Positions 9,616 through 17,947 of a stretch of DNA of 64,000 bases are shown here, piece by piece (positions within the stretch are counted from its first letter, which is position 1; each line of letters starts with the position of its first letter). The DNA comes from an uncultured Streptomyces sp. Its GTDB lineage: Bacteria > Actinomycetota > Actinomycetes > Streptomycetales > Streptomycetaceae. The stretch is from positions 434,001-498,000 of the forward strand of contig NZ_CANLBS010000004.1 in the NCBI RefSeq assembly GCF_947488945.1, given 5' to 3'. A model generated the notes under the pieces. That model searched no databases. It had not been told where the DNA came from and saw only the letters and a program-made list of their open reading frames with translations. Both the position numbers and the translations under genes were made by a program.

Positions 9616-9620
9616 TCACC
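9561..9620. repeat. Two 30-bp imperfect tandem copies at the end of the sigma-factor gene
   Basis: Copy 9561-9590 and copy 9591-9620 both begin gccggccgggc and differ at about five positions. The second copy contains the stop codon of the ECF41 sigma-factor gene, so duplication has touched the gene end. A partial third copy may precede them. Confidence 0.65.
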
Positions 9621-10539
9621 GCGGCCCCCGTCGCGCCTCCCGCACCGCGCGGTGGATCGCCCAGGCGTCCGCGACCGGGCCGACGTGGGCGAGCTTGTCG
9701 GGGTTGAGGACCAGGCGGACGGTCCGGACGCGGCCGTCGAGCACGTCGAGGGCGAGGGCCTGGAGGACCGCCCCGTCCCGGTCGCGGAAGAGCGCGCCGG
9801 GACCGCCGTTGACCTCGCGCTCCTCGCAGGTGACGTCGACGCGGGCCAGCAGCGGGAAGACGGCGGCCAGCAGCCGGGCCACCCGGTCGGCGCCGGAGAC
9901 GGCCCCGGCCAGCTGCGGGGTCCTGCCGCCGCCGTCGCCGGCCAGGGACACGTCGGCGGCGAGCAGGTCGCGGAGCCCGACCACGTCGCCCTCGCGCAGC
10001 GCGTCGAAGAAGCGCGCGGCCAGTTCCTCGCGCTCCGCCCGGTCCGCCTCGAAGCGGGGCCGGCCCTCGGCCATGTGGCGCCGGGCCCGCAGCGCCAGTT
10101 GACGGCAGGCGGCCTCCGACCGCCCGACGGCCGCCGCGACCTCGGGGAAGCCGAAGGCGAAGACCTCGCGGAGCACGAAGACCGCGCGCTCCAGCGGGCT
10201 GAGCCGCTCCAGCAGCAACAGGGCGGCCATGGACACCGAGTCGGCCAGTTCGGCCGAGCGCTCCGGGTCCTCGTAGGGGTCCTCCAGCAGCGGCTCGGGG
10301 AACCACGGGCCGACGTAGGCCTCCCGCCGGACGCGGGCCGAGCGGAGCACGTCGATGGAGATCCGGGTCACCGCGGTCGACAGGAACGCCCTGGCCGACC
10401 GGGGCTCCTCGGTCATCCCGTCGAAGCGCAGCCAGGCCTCCTGGACGGCGTCCTCGGCCTCGGCCACGCTGCCGAGGATGCGGTAGGCGATCGAGAACAG
10501 CAGCGGGCGCAGCCCCTGGAACTCCTCGGCCCTGTCCAT
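9616..10539 (-). CDS. ECF41-type RNA polymerase sigma factor (SigJ-like)
   Basis: A 307-residue extracytoplasmic-function sigma factor with region 2 (residues 5-70, including GSVAEAEDAVQEAWLRFDG), a YVGPWFPEPL linker, region 4 (about 110-170) and a fused C-terminal SnoaL-like domain of about 130 residues. The C-terminal domain carries the ECF41 marker motifs DGGGR and NPDKL. In this family the extension takes the place of a separate anti-sigma factor. The usual partner gene (a carboxymuconolactone decarboxylase, oxidoreductase or epimerase) is not adjacent: neighbours are a metalloprotease and a thioredoxin-like protein. The start is ATG 10539. Confidence 0.9.
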   Translation of the reverse strand: MDRAEEFQGLRPLLFSIAYRILGSVAEAEDAVQEAWLRFDGMTEEPRSARAFLSTAVTRISIDVLRSARVRREAYVGPWFPEPLLEDPYEDPERSAELADSVSMAALLLLERLSPLERAVFVLREVFAFGFPEVAAAVGRSEAACRQLALRARRHMAEGRPRFEADRAEREELAARFFDALREGDVVGLRDLLAADVSLAGDGGGRTPQLAGAVSGADRVARLLAAVFPLLARVDVTCEEREVNGGPGALFRDRDGAVLQALALDVLDGRVRTVRLVLNPDKLAHVGPVADAWAIHRAVREARRGPR

Positions 10540-10640
10540 GCGGGTGCCTCTCCGTGCGGTCGCCGGTGTCGCGGGTCACCCCTGGGACGAGACGGCGGGG
10601 CGGTCCGTGACACCGACCGCGGGGCCAGGCCCCGTACGCC

Positions 10641-10676
10641 ACGGAGGCGGCCGCCCCGCAGGGCGACCGCCTCCGT
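10641..10676 (-). terminator. Terminator after the thioredoxin-like gene
   Basis: A 10-bp perfect outer stem (10641-10650 with 10667-10676) enclosing an inner GCCC/GGGC stem. It lies about 30 bases beyond the thioredoxin-like gene stop on the minus strand. Confidence 0.7.
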
Positions 10677-10707
10677 CGTGTCCGCGCCGGGCACGGACGG
10701 ACCCAGC

Positions 10708-11523
10708 TCAGCCCTTGAGTGCCTTGTCGATCGCCGTGGTGTACTCGGCCACCGTCATCGGGGCGTTCTCACTGCCCTCGGCAGTGACGTTCTTGCCGTC
10801 CATCTTCAGCGTCGGGGTGCCCTGCACGCCGCTCTCGTCGAAGGTCTTGGACATCTTGACGGCCCAGGCGTCGAAGGTGCCGTCCTCGACGTTCTTCTGG
10901 AACGCCTTGTTGCCCTTGAGTGCGTCCACCGAGTCCGCCACGTCGATCAGGTAGCTGTCCTTGGCGAACTTGTCCTGGGACTCCTCGGGGTGGTACTTCG
11001 CCGAGTACAGCGCCGCCTTGTAGTCGAGGAACGCCTCGGGGCTCACGTCGAGCGCCGCGCCGAGCGCGCTCAGCGCGTTCTTGGAGCCCTCGCCGTTGTC
11101 GCTGTTGTCGATGAAGGTGGCGCCAATGTACTTGATCTTGTACTTGCCGTCCTCGACGTCCTTGGCGATGGTCTCGCCGACGGTCTGCTCGAAACTGGCG
11201 CAGATCGGGCAGCGCGAGTCCTCGTAGAGTTCGAGGGTCTTCTTCGCGGACGACTCACCGACGACGACCGTGGTGCCGTCGGTGCCGGAGGTGTTCTTCG
11301 GGGCGGTGACGCTCTTGGCGTCGCCGGCCGCCTCCCAGGCGTCCGGCTTGTTCATCTGGGACACGCCGTAGGCGATGCCGCCGACCGCCGCCAGGGCCAC
11401 CACCACCGACAGGGCGACGATGACCTGCTTGCGGGCCTTGTCCTTCTTCGCCTGGCGCTCGCGCTCGGCGCGCAGCCGCTCGCGGGCGGCGGCCTTGTTC
11501 TGCTGGCTGTTGCGGTTGCTCAT
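10708..11523 (-). CDS. Membrane-anchored DsbA-like thioredoxin-domain protein (copy 1)
   Basis: A 271-residue protein with a charged cytoplasmic N-terminus rich in Arg/Lys/Glu (residues 1-32), one membrane helix (VIVALSVVVALAAVGGIAYG) and an extracytoplasmic DsbA-like thioredoxin domain with the redox motif CPIC (SRCPICASFE) and the cis-Pro region VQGTPTL. The ATG at 11523 has GGAG nine bases upstream. A membrane-protein gene ends 29 bp upstream and could share its transcript. The same architecture recurs at 51257-52078 with CPVC, so the window encodes two paralogues. Expected role: thiol-disulfide exchange on exported proteins. Confidence 0.9.
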   Translation of the reverse strand: MSNRNSQQNKAAARERLRAERERQAKKDKARKQVIVALSVVVALAAVGGIAYGVSQMNKPDAWEAAGDAKSVTAPKNTSGTDGTTVVVGESSAKKTLELYEDSRCPICASFEQTVGETIAKDVEDGKYKIKYIGATFIDNSDNGEGSKNALSALGAALDVSPEAFLDYKAALYSAKYHPEESQDKFAKDSYLIDVADSVDALKGNKAFQKNVEDGTFDAWAVKMSKTFDESGVQGTPTLKMDGKNVTAEGSENAPMTVAEYTTAIDKALKG

Positions 11524-11552
11524 GATCGGGTTCTCCGTGGAATCTGCGGGGT

Positions 11553-12281
11553 CTACGCGGGAAGGGGCAGCGGGAAGGTGCGGACCGTCCCGTCCGGCGG
11601 CCCCCTGCGTCCCACGGAGTGCACGAGCAGGCGCGCCGCCGACACCGGGCGCGGACGCGCCGGGACGCGGCCCGCCCGGCCCTCGGCGGCCCGGAAACCG
11701 CCCGCCACCGCGCACGCCAGCAGCAGCGGCCGGAAGGCCAGCACGGCCGCCGCGCGCAGCAGCGCCGCGAGCGCGGACTCGCCGCGGCGCAGCCACACCG
11801 CGGCCAGCAGCCCGACCGTCACGTGGGCGGCGAGCAGCAGCCACGGCACGGCGGGGCCCGGCTGCACGGACAGGCCGGAGGCCGCTGTCCCCGCCCCGGC
11901 CACCCGGGCCAGCGGCGCGCCGACCCCGTCGTCGCCACCGCACAGCACGTCCACCCCGACCGAGCGCAGCGTCCCCGTCAGGGGCCCGCCCGCCGCGCCG
12001 TAGCAGAGATGCTGTCCGGTGGTGAAGACGGTGTCGGCGGCCAGCTCCAGCGGCACCAGCAGCCCCGCTATCGCCCCGAACCGGCGCTCCCGGCCCGCCA
12101 GGGCGTACGCCGCGGCGAAGACGCCCGCCGCCGTCAGGACGAGGGCGGCGAGCGGCAGCGGGGCGCGGGAGAGCAGGACGTGGGACGCCGAGGACAGCGT
12201 CACGACGAGCGCCGTGAAAAGCGCCGCGCGAACGGTCCTGAGCGGAGTCCCTGAGATGTCCATCGCCGGAGAGTGTGCCAT
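11553..12281 (-). CDS. Integral membrane protein of unknown function
   Basis: A 242-residue protein with about five hydrophobic segments (for example AALFTALVVTLSSASHVLL, LAALVLTAAGVFAAAYALA and VPWLLLAAHVTVGLLAAVW) and an Arg/Pro-rich C-terminus. A Cys pair (HLCYGAAGGP, VDVLCGG) lies between membrane segments. I do not recognise the family. The start at ATG 12281 has no clear ribosome-binding site (AGGAG is 18 bases away); ATG 12263 is possible. It sits between the DUF2252 gene and the DsbA-like gene on the same strand with short gaps (38 and 29 bp), so a shared transcript is likely. Confidence 0.7.
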   Translation of the reverse strand: MAHSPAMDISGTPLRTVRAALFTALVVTLSSASHVLLSRAPLPLAALVLTAAGVFAAAYALAGRERRFGAIAGLLVPLELAADTVFTTGQHLCYGAAGGPLTGTLRSVGVDVLCGGDDGVGAPLARVAGAGTAASGLSVQPGPAVPWLLLAAHVTVGLLAAVWLRRGESALAALLRAAAVLAFRPLLLACAVAGGFRAAEGRAGRVPARPRPVSAARLLVHSVGRRGPPDGTVRTFPLPLPA

Positions 12282-12319
12282 GGGCGGCGGTAAACGGCTC
12301 CTAAGGATCCGGCCCGCGG

Positions 12320-13669
12320 TCAGCGGGACAGGTCCCCGGGGACGTCCAGTCCCGGGATGCGGTCGTTGCGGAAGAGGTCCACGAAGATCTGGTGGTCGCG
12401 GCGGGCCCGGGCGCCGTAGGAGTGGGCGAAGTCGACCAGCAGCTCGCCGAAGCCCTCCTCGTCGGCCGCGATGGCCGCGTCGATGGCCCGCTCCGTGGAG
12501 AAGGGCACCAGGGAGTGGCCGCTCTCGTCGTCCGCCGCCGCGTGCATCGTCGCCGTGGCCCGGCCGAGGTCGGCGACGACCGCCGCGATCTCCTCGGGCT
12601 CGTCGATGTCGGACCAGTCCAGGTCGACCGCGTACGGCGACACCTCGGCGACGAGCTGTCCGGCGCCGTCCAGCTCGGTCCAGCCCAGCCACGGGTCGGC
12701 GTGGTCCTGGAGCGCGCGCTGCGAGATCACCGTGCGGTGCCCCTCGTGCTGGAAGTACCCGCGCACCGCCGGGTCCGTGATGTGGCGGGAGACCGCCGGG
12801 GTCTGCGCCTGCTTGACGTAGATCACCACGTCGTTCTCCAGGGCGTCGCTGTTGCCCTCCAGCAGGATGTTGTACGACGGCAGCCCGGCCGAGCCGATGC
12901 CGATGCCGCGCCGGCCCACGACGTCCTTCACGCGGTAGGAGTCGGGGCGGGTCAGGCTCGACTCGGGCAGCGTCTCCAGATAGCCGTCGAAGGCGGCCAG
13001 GACCTTGTACCGGGTGGCGGCGTCCAGGTCGATCGCGCCGCCGTCCGGGGCGAAGCGGCGCTCGAACTCGCGGATCTCCGTCATCGAGTCCAGCAGCCCG
13101 AACCGGGTCAGTGAGCGGGCGGTGCGCAGCGCGCCCAGCAGCGGGCCGTCGGCGGTGTCCAGGGTGAAGGGCGGCACCTCGTCGTTCTTCGCGCCGGTGG
13201 CCAGCGCGCGGATCCGCTCGCGGTAGGCGGCGGCGTAGACGCGGACCAGCTCGGTGATCTGGGTGTCGCTGAGCGCCTTGGCGTACCCGATCAGCGCGAC
13301 CGAGGCGGCGAACCGCTTCAGGTCCCAGGTGAAGGGGCCGACGTACGCCTCGTCGAAGTCGTTGACGTTGAAGACCAGCCGGCCGTTGGCGTCCATGTAG
13401 GTGCCGAAGTTCTCCGCGTGCAGATCGCCGTGGATCCACACCCGGCCGGTGCGGTCGTCGAGGTACGGGCCGCCGTTGCGCTCCCGCTCCAGGTCGTCGT
13501 AGAACAGGCAGGCGGTGCCGCGGTAGAAGGCGAAGGCGGAGCCGGCCATCTTGCGGAACTTCACCCGGAACGCGGCCGGGTCGGCGGCCAGCAGCTCCCC
13601 GAAGGCGGTCCCGAAAACGGCGAGAATCCGCTCCGCGCGCTCGTCCGCGCCCGTCCGCTGGTCCGACAT
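12320..13669 (-). CDS. DUF2252 family protein (kinase-like fold)
   Basis: A 449-residue protein of the DUF2252 family. It contains HGDLHAENFGTYMD followed by VFNVNDFDEAY, resembling the catalytic loop and metal-binding Asp of aminoglycoside-phosphotransferase-like kinases, and GRRGIGIGSAGLPSYNILLEG. The natural substrate is unknown. The ATG at 13669 has AGGAGG nine bases upstream. It is transcribed away from dnaE from a shared intergenic region. Confidence 0.88.
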   Translation of the reverse strand: MSDQRTGADERAERILAVFGTAFGELLAADPAAFRVKFRKMAGSAFAFYRGTACLFYDDLERERNGGPYLDDRTGRVWIHGDLHAENFGTYMDANGRLVFNVNDFDEAYVGPFTWDLKRFAASVALIGYAKALSDTQITELVRVYAAAYRERIRALATGAKNDEVPPFTLDTADGPLLGALRTARSLTRFGLLDSMTEIREFERRFAPDGGAIDLDAATRYKVLAAFDGYLETLPESSLTRPDSYRVKDVVGRRGIGIGSAGLPSYNILLEGNSDALENDVVIYVKQAQTPAVSRHITDPAVRGYFQHEGHRTVISQRALQDHADPWLGWTELDGAGQLVAEVSPYAVDLDWSDIDEPEEIAAVVADLGRATATMHAAADDESGHSLVPFSTERAIDAAIAADEEGFGELLVDFAHSYGARARRDHQIFVDLFRNDRIPGLDVPGDLSR

Positions 13670-13892
13670 GGCTTGCTGCCTCCTGCTGCATGGCGTGCAT
13701 GACAAATAGGACAGGGTGTCCCGGTCCTACAACGCGTGACCGTACCCGTGAGTGCCCCTCGTTCGTCAGCGTCACGACGTAGACTTCCACGCTGACCCCC
13801 CAGCCGTTCATCGTCGGCCCGCCCGTCGCCCCGGCACCCCCTGCCACCCGGGCCCCGAGCGCCGCGTTCGCCACTCCCGGAGGCCCGAGACC

Positions 13893-16800
13893 GTGAGCAA
13901 GCCGCCCTTCACGCACCTACACGTCCACACCCAGTACTCCCTGCTGGACGGTGCCGCGCGGCTCAAGGACATGTTCGACGCGTGCAACGACATGGGCATG
14001 TCGCACATCGCCATGACCGACCACGGGAACCTGCACGGGGCGTACGACTTCTTCCACTCGGCGAAGAAGGCGGGGGTCACCCCGATCATCGGCATCGAGG
14101 CCTACGTCGCCCCGGAGTCGCGCAAGCACAAGCGGAAGGTGCAGTGGGGGCAGCCGCACCAGAAGCGGGACGACGTGTCCGGTTCCGGCGGTTACACGCA
14201 CAAGACGATCTGGGCGGCGAACAGCACCGGGCTGCACAACCTCTTCAAGCTCTCCTCCGACGCCTACGCCGAGGGCTGGCTGCAGAAGTGGCCCCGCATG
14301 GACAAGGAGACCATCGCCCAGTGGTCCGAGGGGCTCATCGCCTCCACCGGCTGCCCCTCCGGCGAGGTGCAGACCCGGCTGCGGCTCGGCCAGTTCGACG
14401 AGGCGGTCCAGGCGGCCTCCGACTACAAGGACATCTTCGGCGAGGGCCGGTACTTCCTGGAGCTGATGGACCACGGCATCGAGATCGAGCGCCGGGTCCG
14501 CGACGGGCTGCTGGAGATCGGCAAGAAGCTGGACATCCCGCCGCTGGTGACCAACGACTCGCACTACACCTACGCGCACGAGGCGACCGCCCACGACGCG
14601 CTGCTGTGCATCCAGACCGGCAAGAACCTCTCCGACCCGGACCGCTTCCGGTTCGACGGCACCGGCTACTACCTCAAGACGACGGACGAGATGTACGCCG
14701 TCGACTCCTCCGACGCCTGGCAGCAGGGGTGCGCCAACACCCTGCTGGTCGCGGAGCAGATCGACACCGCCGGGATGTTCGAGAAGCGCGACCTGATGCC
14801 GAAGTTCGACATCCCGGAGGGCTTCACCGAGGTCACCTGGTTCCAGGAGGAGGTCCGGGTCGGCATGGGCCGCCGCTACCCGGGCGGCGTCCCCGAGGAC
14901 CGGCAGAAGCAGGCCGAGTACGAGATGGACATCATCATCCAGATGGGGTTCCCGGGGTACTTCCTGGTCGTCGCCGACTTCATCATGTGGGCCAAGAACA
15001 ACGGCATCGCGGTGGGCCCCGGCCGCGGCTCCGCGGCCGGCTCGATCGTCGCGTACGCCATGGGCATCACCGACCTCGACCCGATCACCCACGGGCTGAT
15101 CTTCGAGCGCTTCCTCAACCCCGAGCGCGTCTCCATGCCCGACGTCGACATCGACTTCGACGAACGCCGGCGCGTCGAGGTGATCCGGTACGTCACCGAG
15201 AAGTACGGCGCCGACAAGGTGGCCATGATCGGCACCTACGGCAAGATCAAGGCCAAGAACGCGATCAAGGACTCCGCCCGCGTCCTCGGCTACCCGTACG
15301 CGATGGGCGACCGCCTCACCAAGGCGATGCCCGCCGACGTCCTCGGCAAGGGGATCGACCTCAGCGGCATCACCGACCCGAAGCACCCGCGCTACAGCGA
15401 GGCGGGCGAGATCCGGGCGATGTACGAGAACGAGCCGGACGTCAAGAAGGTCATCGACACCGCCAAGGGCGTCGAGGGCCTGGTCCGGCAGATGGGCGTG
15501 CACGCGGCCGGCGTGATCATGTCCAGCGAGCCGATCGTGGACCACGCCCCGGTCTGGGTGCGCCACACCGACGGCGTGACCATCACGCAGTGGGACTACC
15601 CCCAGTGCGAGTCGCTGGGCCTGCTCAAGATGGACTTCCTGGGGCTGCGCAACCTCACGATCATGGACGACGCCATCAAGATGGTGAAGGCCAACAAGGG
15701 CATCGACCTGGAGATGCTCGCGCTGCCGCTGGACGACCCCAAGACGTACGAGATGCTCTGCCGCGGCGACACGCTCGGCGTGTTCCAGTTCGACGGCGGG
15801 CCGATGCGTTCGCTGCTCCGCCAGATGCAGCCCGACAACTTCGAGGACATCTCCGCCGTCTCGGCCCTCTACCGGCCGGGCCCGATGGGCATGAACTCGC
15901 ACACCAACTACGCGGAGCGCAAGAACGGCCGCCAGGAGATCACCCCGATCCACCCGGAGCTGGAGGAGCCGCTCAAGGAGGTCCTCGGCCTCACCTACGG
16001 CCTGATCGTCTACCAGGAGCAGGTGCAGAAGGCCGCCCAGATCGTCGCCGGCTACTCCCTCGGCGAAGCCGACATCCTGCGCCGCGTGATGGGCAAGAAG
16101 AAGGCCGACGAACTGGCGAAGAACTTCGTCCTGTTCGAGGCCGGCGCCAAGAAGCAGGGCTTCTCCGACGCGGCGATCAAGGCCCTGTGGGACGTGCTGG
16201 TGCCGTTCGCCGGATACGCCTTCAACAAGGCGCACTCCTCCGCGTACGGGCTGGTCACCTACTGGACCGCCTACCTCAAGGCCAACTACCCGGCCGAGTA
16301 CATGGCGGCGCTGCTCACCTCGGTGAAGGACGACAAGGACAAGTCGGCCGTCTACCTCAACGAGTGCCGCCGCATGGGCATCAAGGTGCTGCCGCCCAAC
16401 GTCAACGAGTCCGAGGCGAACTTCGCCGCCCAGGGCGACGACGTGATCCTGTTCGGCCTGACCGCCATCCGCAACGTCGGCCAGAACGTCGTGGACTCGA
16501 TCATCCGGTCCCGCAAGGCCAAGGGGAAGTACAGCTCGTTCCCGGACTTCCTCGACAAGGTCGAGGCGGTCGTCTGCAACAAGCGCACCGTCGAATCCCT
16601 CATCAAGGCCGGGGCGTTCGACGAGATGGGCCACACCCGCAAGGGGCTCGTCGCGCACCACGAACCCATGATCGACAACGTGGTGCAGGTCAAGCGCAAG
16701 GAGGCCGAGGGGCAGTTCGACCTCTTCGGCGGCATGGGCGACCCGGACGACGGGACCTCCGAACCGGGCTTCGGCATGGACGTCGAGTTCTCCGACGTCG

Positions 16801-17438
16801 AGTGGGAGAAGTCCTACCTGCTCGCCCAGGAACGCGAGATGCTCGGCCTCTACGTCTCCGACCACCCGCTCTTCGGGCTGGAGCACGTCCTGTCCGACAA
16901 GGCGGACGCCTCCATCTCCGCGCTCACCGGCGGCGAGCACGCGGACGGCGCGATCGTCACCGTGGGCGGCATCATCTCCGGTCTCCAGCGCAAGATGACC
17001 AAGCAGGGCAACGCCTGGGCCATCGCCACCGTGGAGGACCTGGCGGGCGCCATCGACTGCATGTTCTTCCCCGCCACCTACCAACTGGTCTCCACCCAGC
17101 TCGTCGAGGACACCGTCGTCTTCGTCAAGGGACGCCTCGACAAGCGCGAGGACGTGCCCCGGCTGGTCGCCATGGAGATGCAGGTCCCCGACATCTCCAA
17201 CGCCGGATCCAACGCCCCCGTCGTCCTGACCATCCCCACCGTGCGGATCACCCCGCCCATGGTCAGCCGGCTCGGTGAGGTCCTCTCCAGCCACCGCGGC
17301 GACACCGAGGTGCGGATCCGGCTCCAGGGCCCGCGCAAGACCACCGTGCTGCGGCTCGACCGCCACCGGGTCAAGCCCGACCCGGCGTTGTTCGGCGACC
17401 TGAAGGTGCTGCTCGGCCCGTCCTGCCTGGCCGGCTGA
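13893..17438 (+). CDS. dnaE: DNA polymerase III alpha subunit
   Basis: The 1181-residue replicative polymerase. It begins with a PHP domain (HLHVHTQYSLLDGA, residues 8-21), then the Pol III core with GPGRGSAAGSIVAYAMGI and the catalytic acidic motif PDVDIDFDERRR (Asp417, Asp419, Asp421), a helix-hairpin-helix region, and a C-terminal OB domain near residues 1010-1085. The length is normal for actinobacterial DnaE1. The GTG at 13893 has GGAGG nine bases upstream; the frame is open further upstream but lacks recognisable domain sequence there. It ends at a strong hairpin. It is presumably an essential gene. Confidence 0.97.
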   Translation: MSKPPFTHLHVHTQYSLLDGAARLKDMFDACNDMGMSHIAMTDHGNLHGAYDFFHSAKKAGVTPIIGIEAYVAPESRKHKRKVQWGQPHQKRDDVSGSGGYTHKTIWAANSTGLHNLFKLSSDAYAEGWLQKWPRMDKETIAQWSEGLIASTGCPSGEVQTRLRLGQFDEAVQAASDYKDIFGEGRYFLELMDHGIEIERRVRDGLLEIGKKLDIPPLVTNDSHYTYAHEATAHDALLCIQTGKNLSDPDRFRFDGTGYYLKTTDEMYAVDSSDAWQQGCANTLLVAEQIDTAGMFEKRDLMPKFDIPEGFTEVTWFQEEVRVGMGRRYPGGVPEDRQKQAEYEMDIIIQMGFPGYFLVVADFIMWAKNNGIAVGPGRGSAAGSIVAYAMGITDLDPITHGLIFERFLNPERVSMPDVDIDFDERRRVEVIRYVTEKYGADKVAMIGTYGKIKAKNAIKDSARVLGYPYAMGDRLTKAMPADVLGKGIDLSGITDPKHPRYSEAGEIRAMYENEPDVKKVIDTAKGVEGLVRQMGVHAAGVIMSSEPIVDHAPVWVRHTDGVTITQWDYPQCESLGLLKMDFLGLRNLTIMDDAIKMVKANKGIDLEMLALPLDDPKTYEMLCRGDTLGVFQFDGGPMRSLLRQMQPDNFEDISAVSALYRPGPMGMNSHTNYAERKNGRQEITPIHPELEEPLKEVLGLTYGLIVYQEQVQKAAQIVAGYSLGEADILRRVMGKKKADELAKNFVLFEAGAKKQGFSDAAIKALWDVLVPFAGYAFNKAHSSAYGLVTYWTAYLKANYPAEYMAALLTSVKDDKDKSAVYLNECRRMGIKVLPPNVNESEANFAAQGDDVILFGLTAIRNVGQNVVDSIIRSRKAKGKYSSFPDFLDKVEAVVCNKRTVESLIKAGAFDEMGHTRKGLVAHHEPMIDNVVQVKRKEAEGQFDLFGGMGDPDDGTSEPGFGMDVEFSDVEWEKSYLLAQEREMLGLYVSDHPLFGLEHVLSDKADASISALTGGEHADGAIVTVGGIISGLQRKMTKQGNAWAIATVEDLAGAIDCMFFPATYQLVSTQLVEDTVVFVKGRLDKREDVPRLVAMEMQVPDISNAGSNAPVVLTIPTVRITPPMVSRLGEVLSSHRGDTEVRIRLQGPRKTTVLRLDRHRVKPDPALFGDLKVLLGPSCLAG

Positions 17439-17454
17439 CCCACCCTTCCCCGGC

Positions 17455-17501
17455 ACACCTGAGGGGCGCTCCCGCCGCACGGCGGGGCGCCCCTCAGGTG
17501 T
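17455..17501. terminator. Terminator between dnaE and the convergent small gene
   Basis: A long stem with ACACCTGAGGGGCG paired to its complement at 17487-17501, interrupted by a single bulged base, begins 17 bases after the dnaE stop. It lies between converging genes and can act in both directions. Confidence 0.8.
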
Positions 17502-17518
17502 CGTGCGGGTGCGGCCGG

Positions 17519-17698
17519 TCAGTTGTGGCCGAAACGCCGCTGGTGCTTGCGGGCCACGTCGGACGGGCTGCCCTGGCCCTGCGACTGCAACTGGTTCTGC
17601 GTCTCGAAGGCGGTGGACTTCGCCTGCTCGGAGCCGCGTTCCGCGTCGGTCGCACGGTCGTTCTGACGGGCCTGCTTGCGGTTCTTGTTCTTGGCCAT
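17519..17698 (-). CDS. Small hydrophilic protein conserved in Streptomyces
   Basis: A 59-residue, strongly hydrophilic protein (MAKNKNRKQARQNDRATD at the start, RRFGHN at the end), rich in Gln, Lys, Arg and Asn, with no membrane segment or Cys. An AGGAGG site sits eight bases before ATG 17698, which supports real translation. I recognise it only as a short conserved actinomycete type; its composition suggests a flexible or nucleic-acid-associated protein, but that is inference. It converges on dnaE. Confidence 0.78.
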   Translation of the reverse strand: MAKNKNRKQARQNDRATDAERGSEQAKSTAFETQNQLQSQGQGSPSDVARKHQRRFGHN

Positions 17699-17750
17699 GA
17701 TGCGTGCCTCCTGAAGGGGATCCTGTGGACCAGGGCCGCTGTCAGACTCA

Positions 17751-17762
17751 CATAGGCCTATG
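17751..17762. promoter_or_regulatory. 12-bp perfect palindrome CATAGGCCTATG
   Basis: A perfect palindrome 53 bp upstream of the small hydrophilic gene, in a locally AT-richer stretch. It could be an operator for that gene, but the regulator is unknown. Confidence 0.35.
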
Positions 17763-17792
17763 AACGCCGCATTTTGGATCATTACCTTACGT

Positions 17793-17805
17793 AGTGACAA
17801 AGCCC
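17793..17805. repeat. Left member of a 13-bp inverted repeat pair (agtgacaaagccc)
   Basis: The exact reverse complement occurs at 20496-20508, 2.7 kb away, and the two flank the NYN and XRE genes. It resembles the terminal repeats of Streptomyces insertion sequences, but no transposase is present. Confidence 0.5.
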
Positions 17806-17947
17806 GGACGGACCGCTGCGGCGGGCGTACACCGGGGTGTTCACAGGATCCGCCACGCCGATGATCGAGTTCCGGACGTCAACGCCGTTGCCGTCGGGCA
17901 GACTCGAAGCAACTCTGAGTAACCCGTTCCCGAATTCCTGGAAGAGG

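Noticed and set aside
13917-17480. Very long minus-strand open frame (about 1190 codons) and a long alternative plus frame opposite dnaE
   Set aside because: Low-complexity His/Val/Asp/Gly-rich or Arg-rich translations typical of shadow frames in GC-rich genes; dnaE itself is unmistakable.
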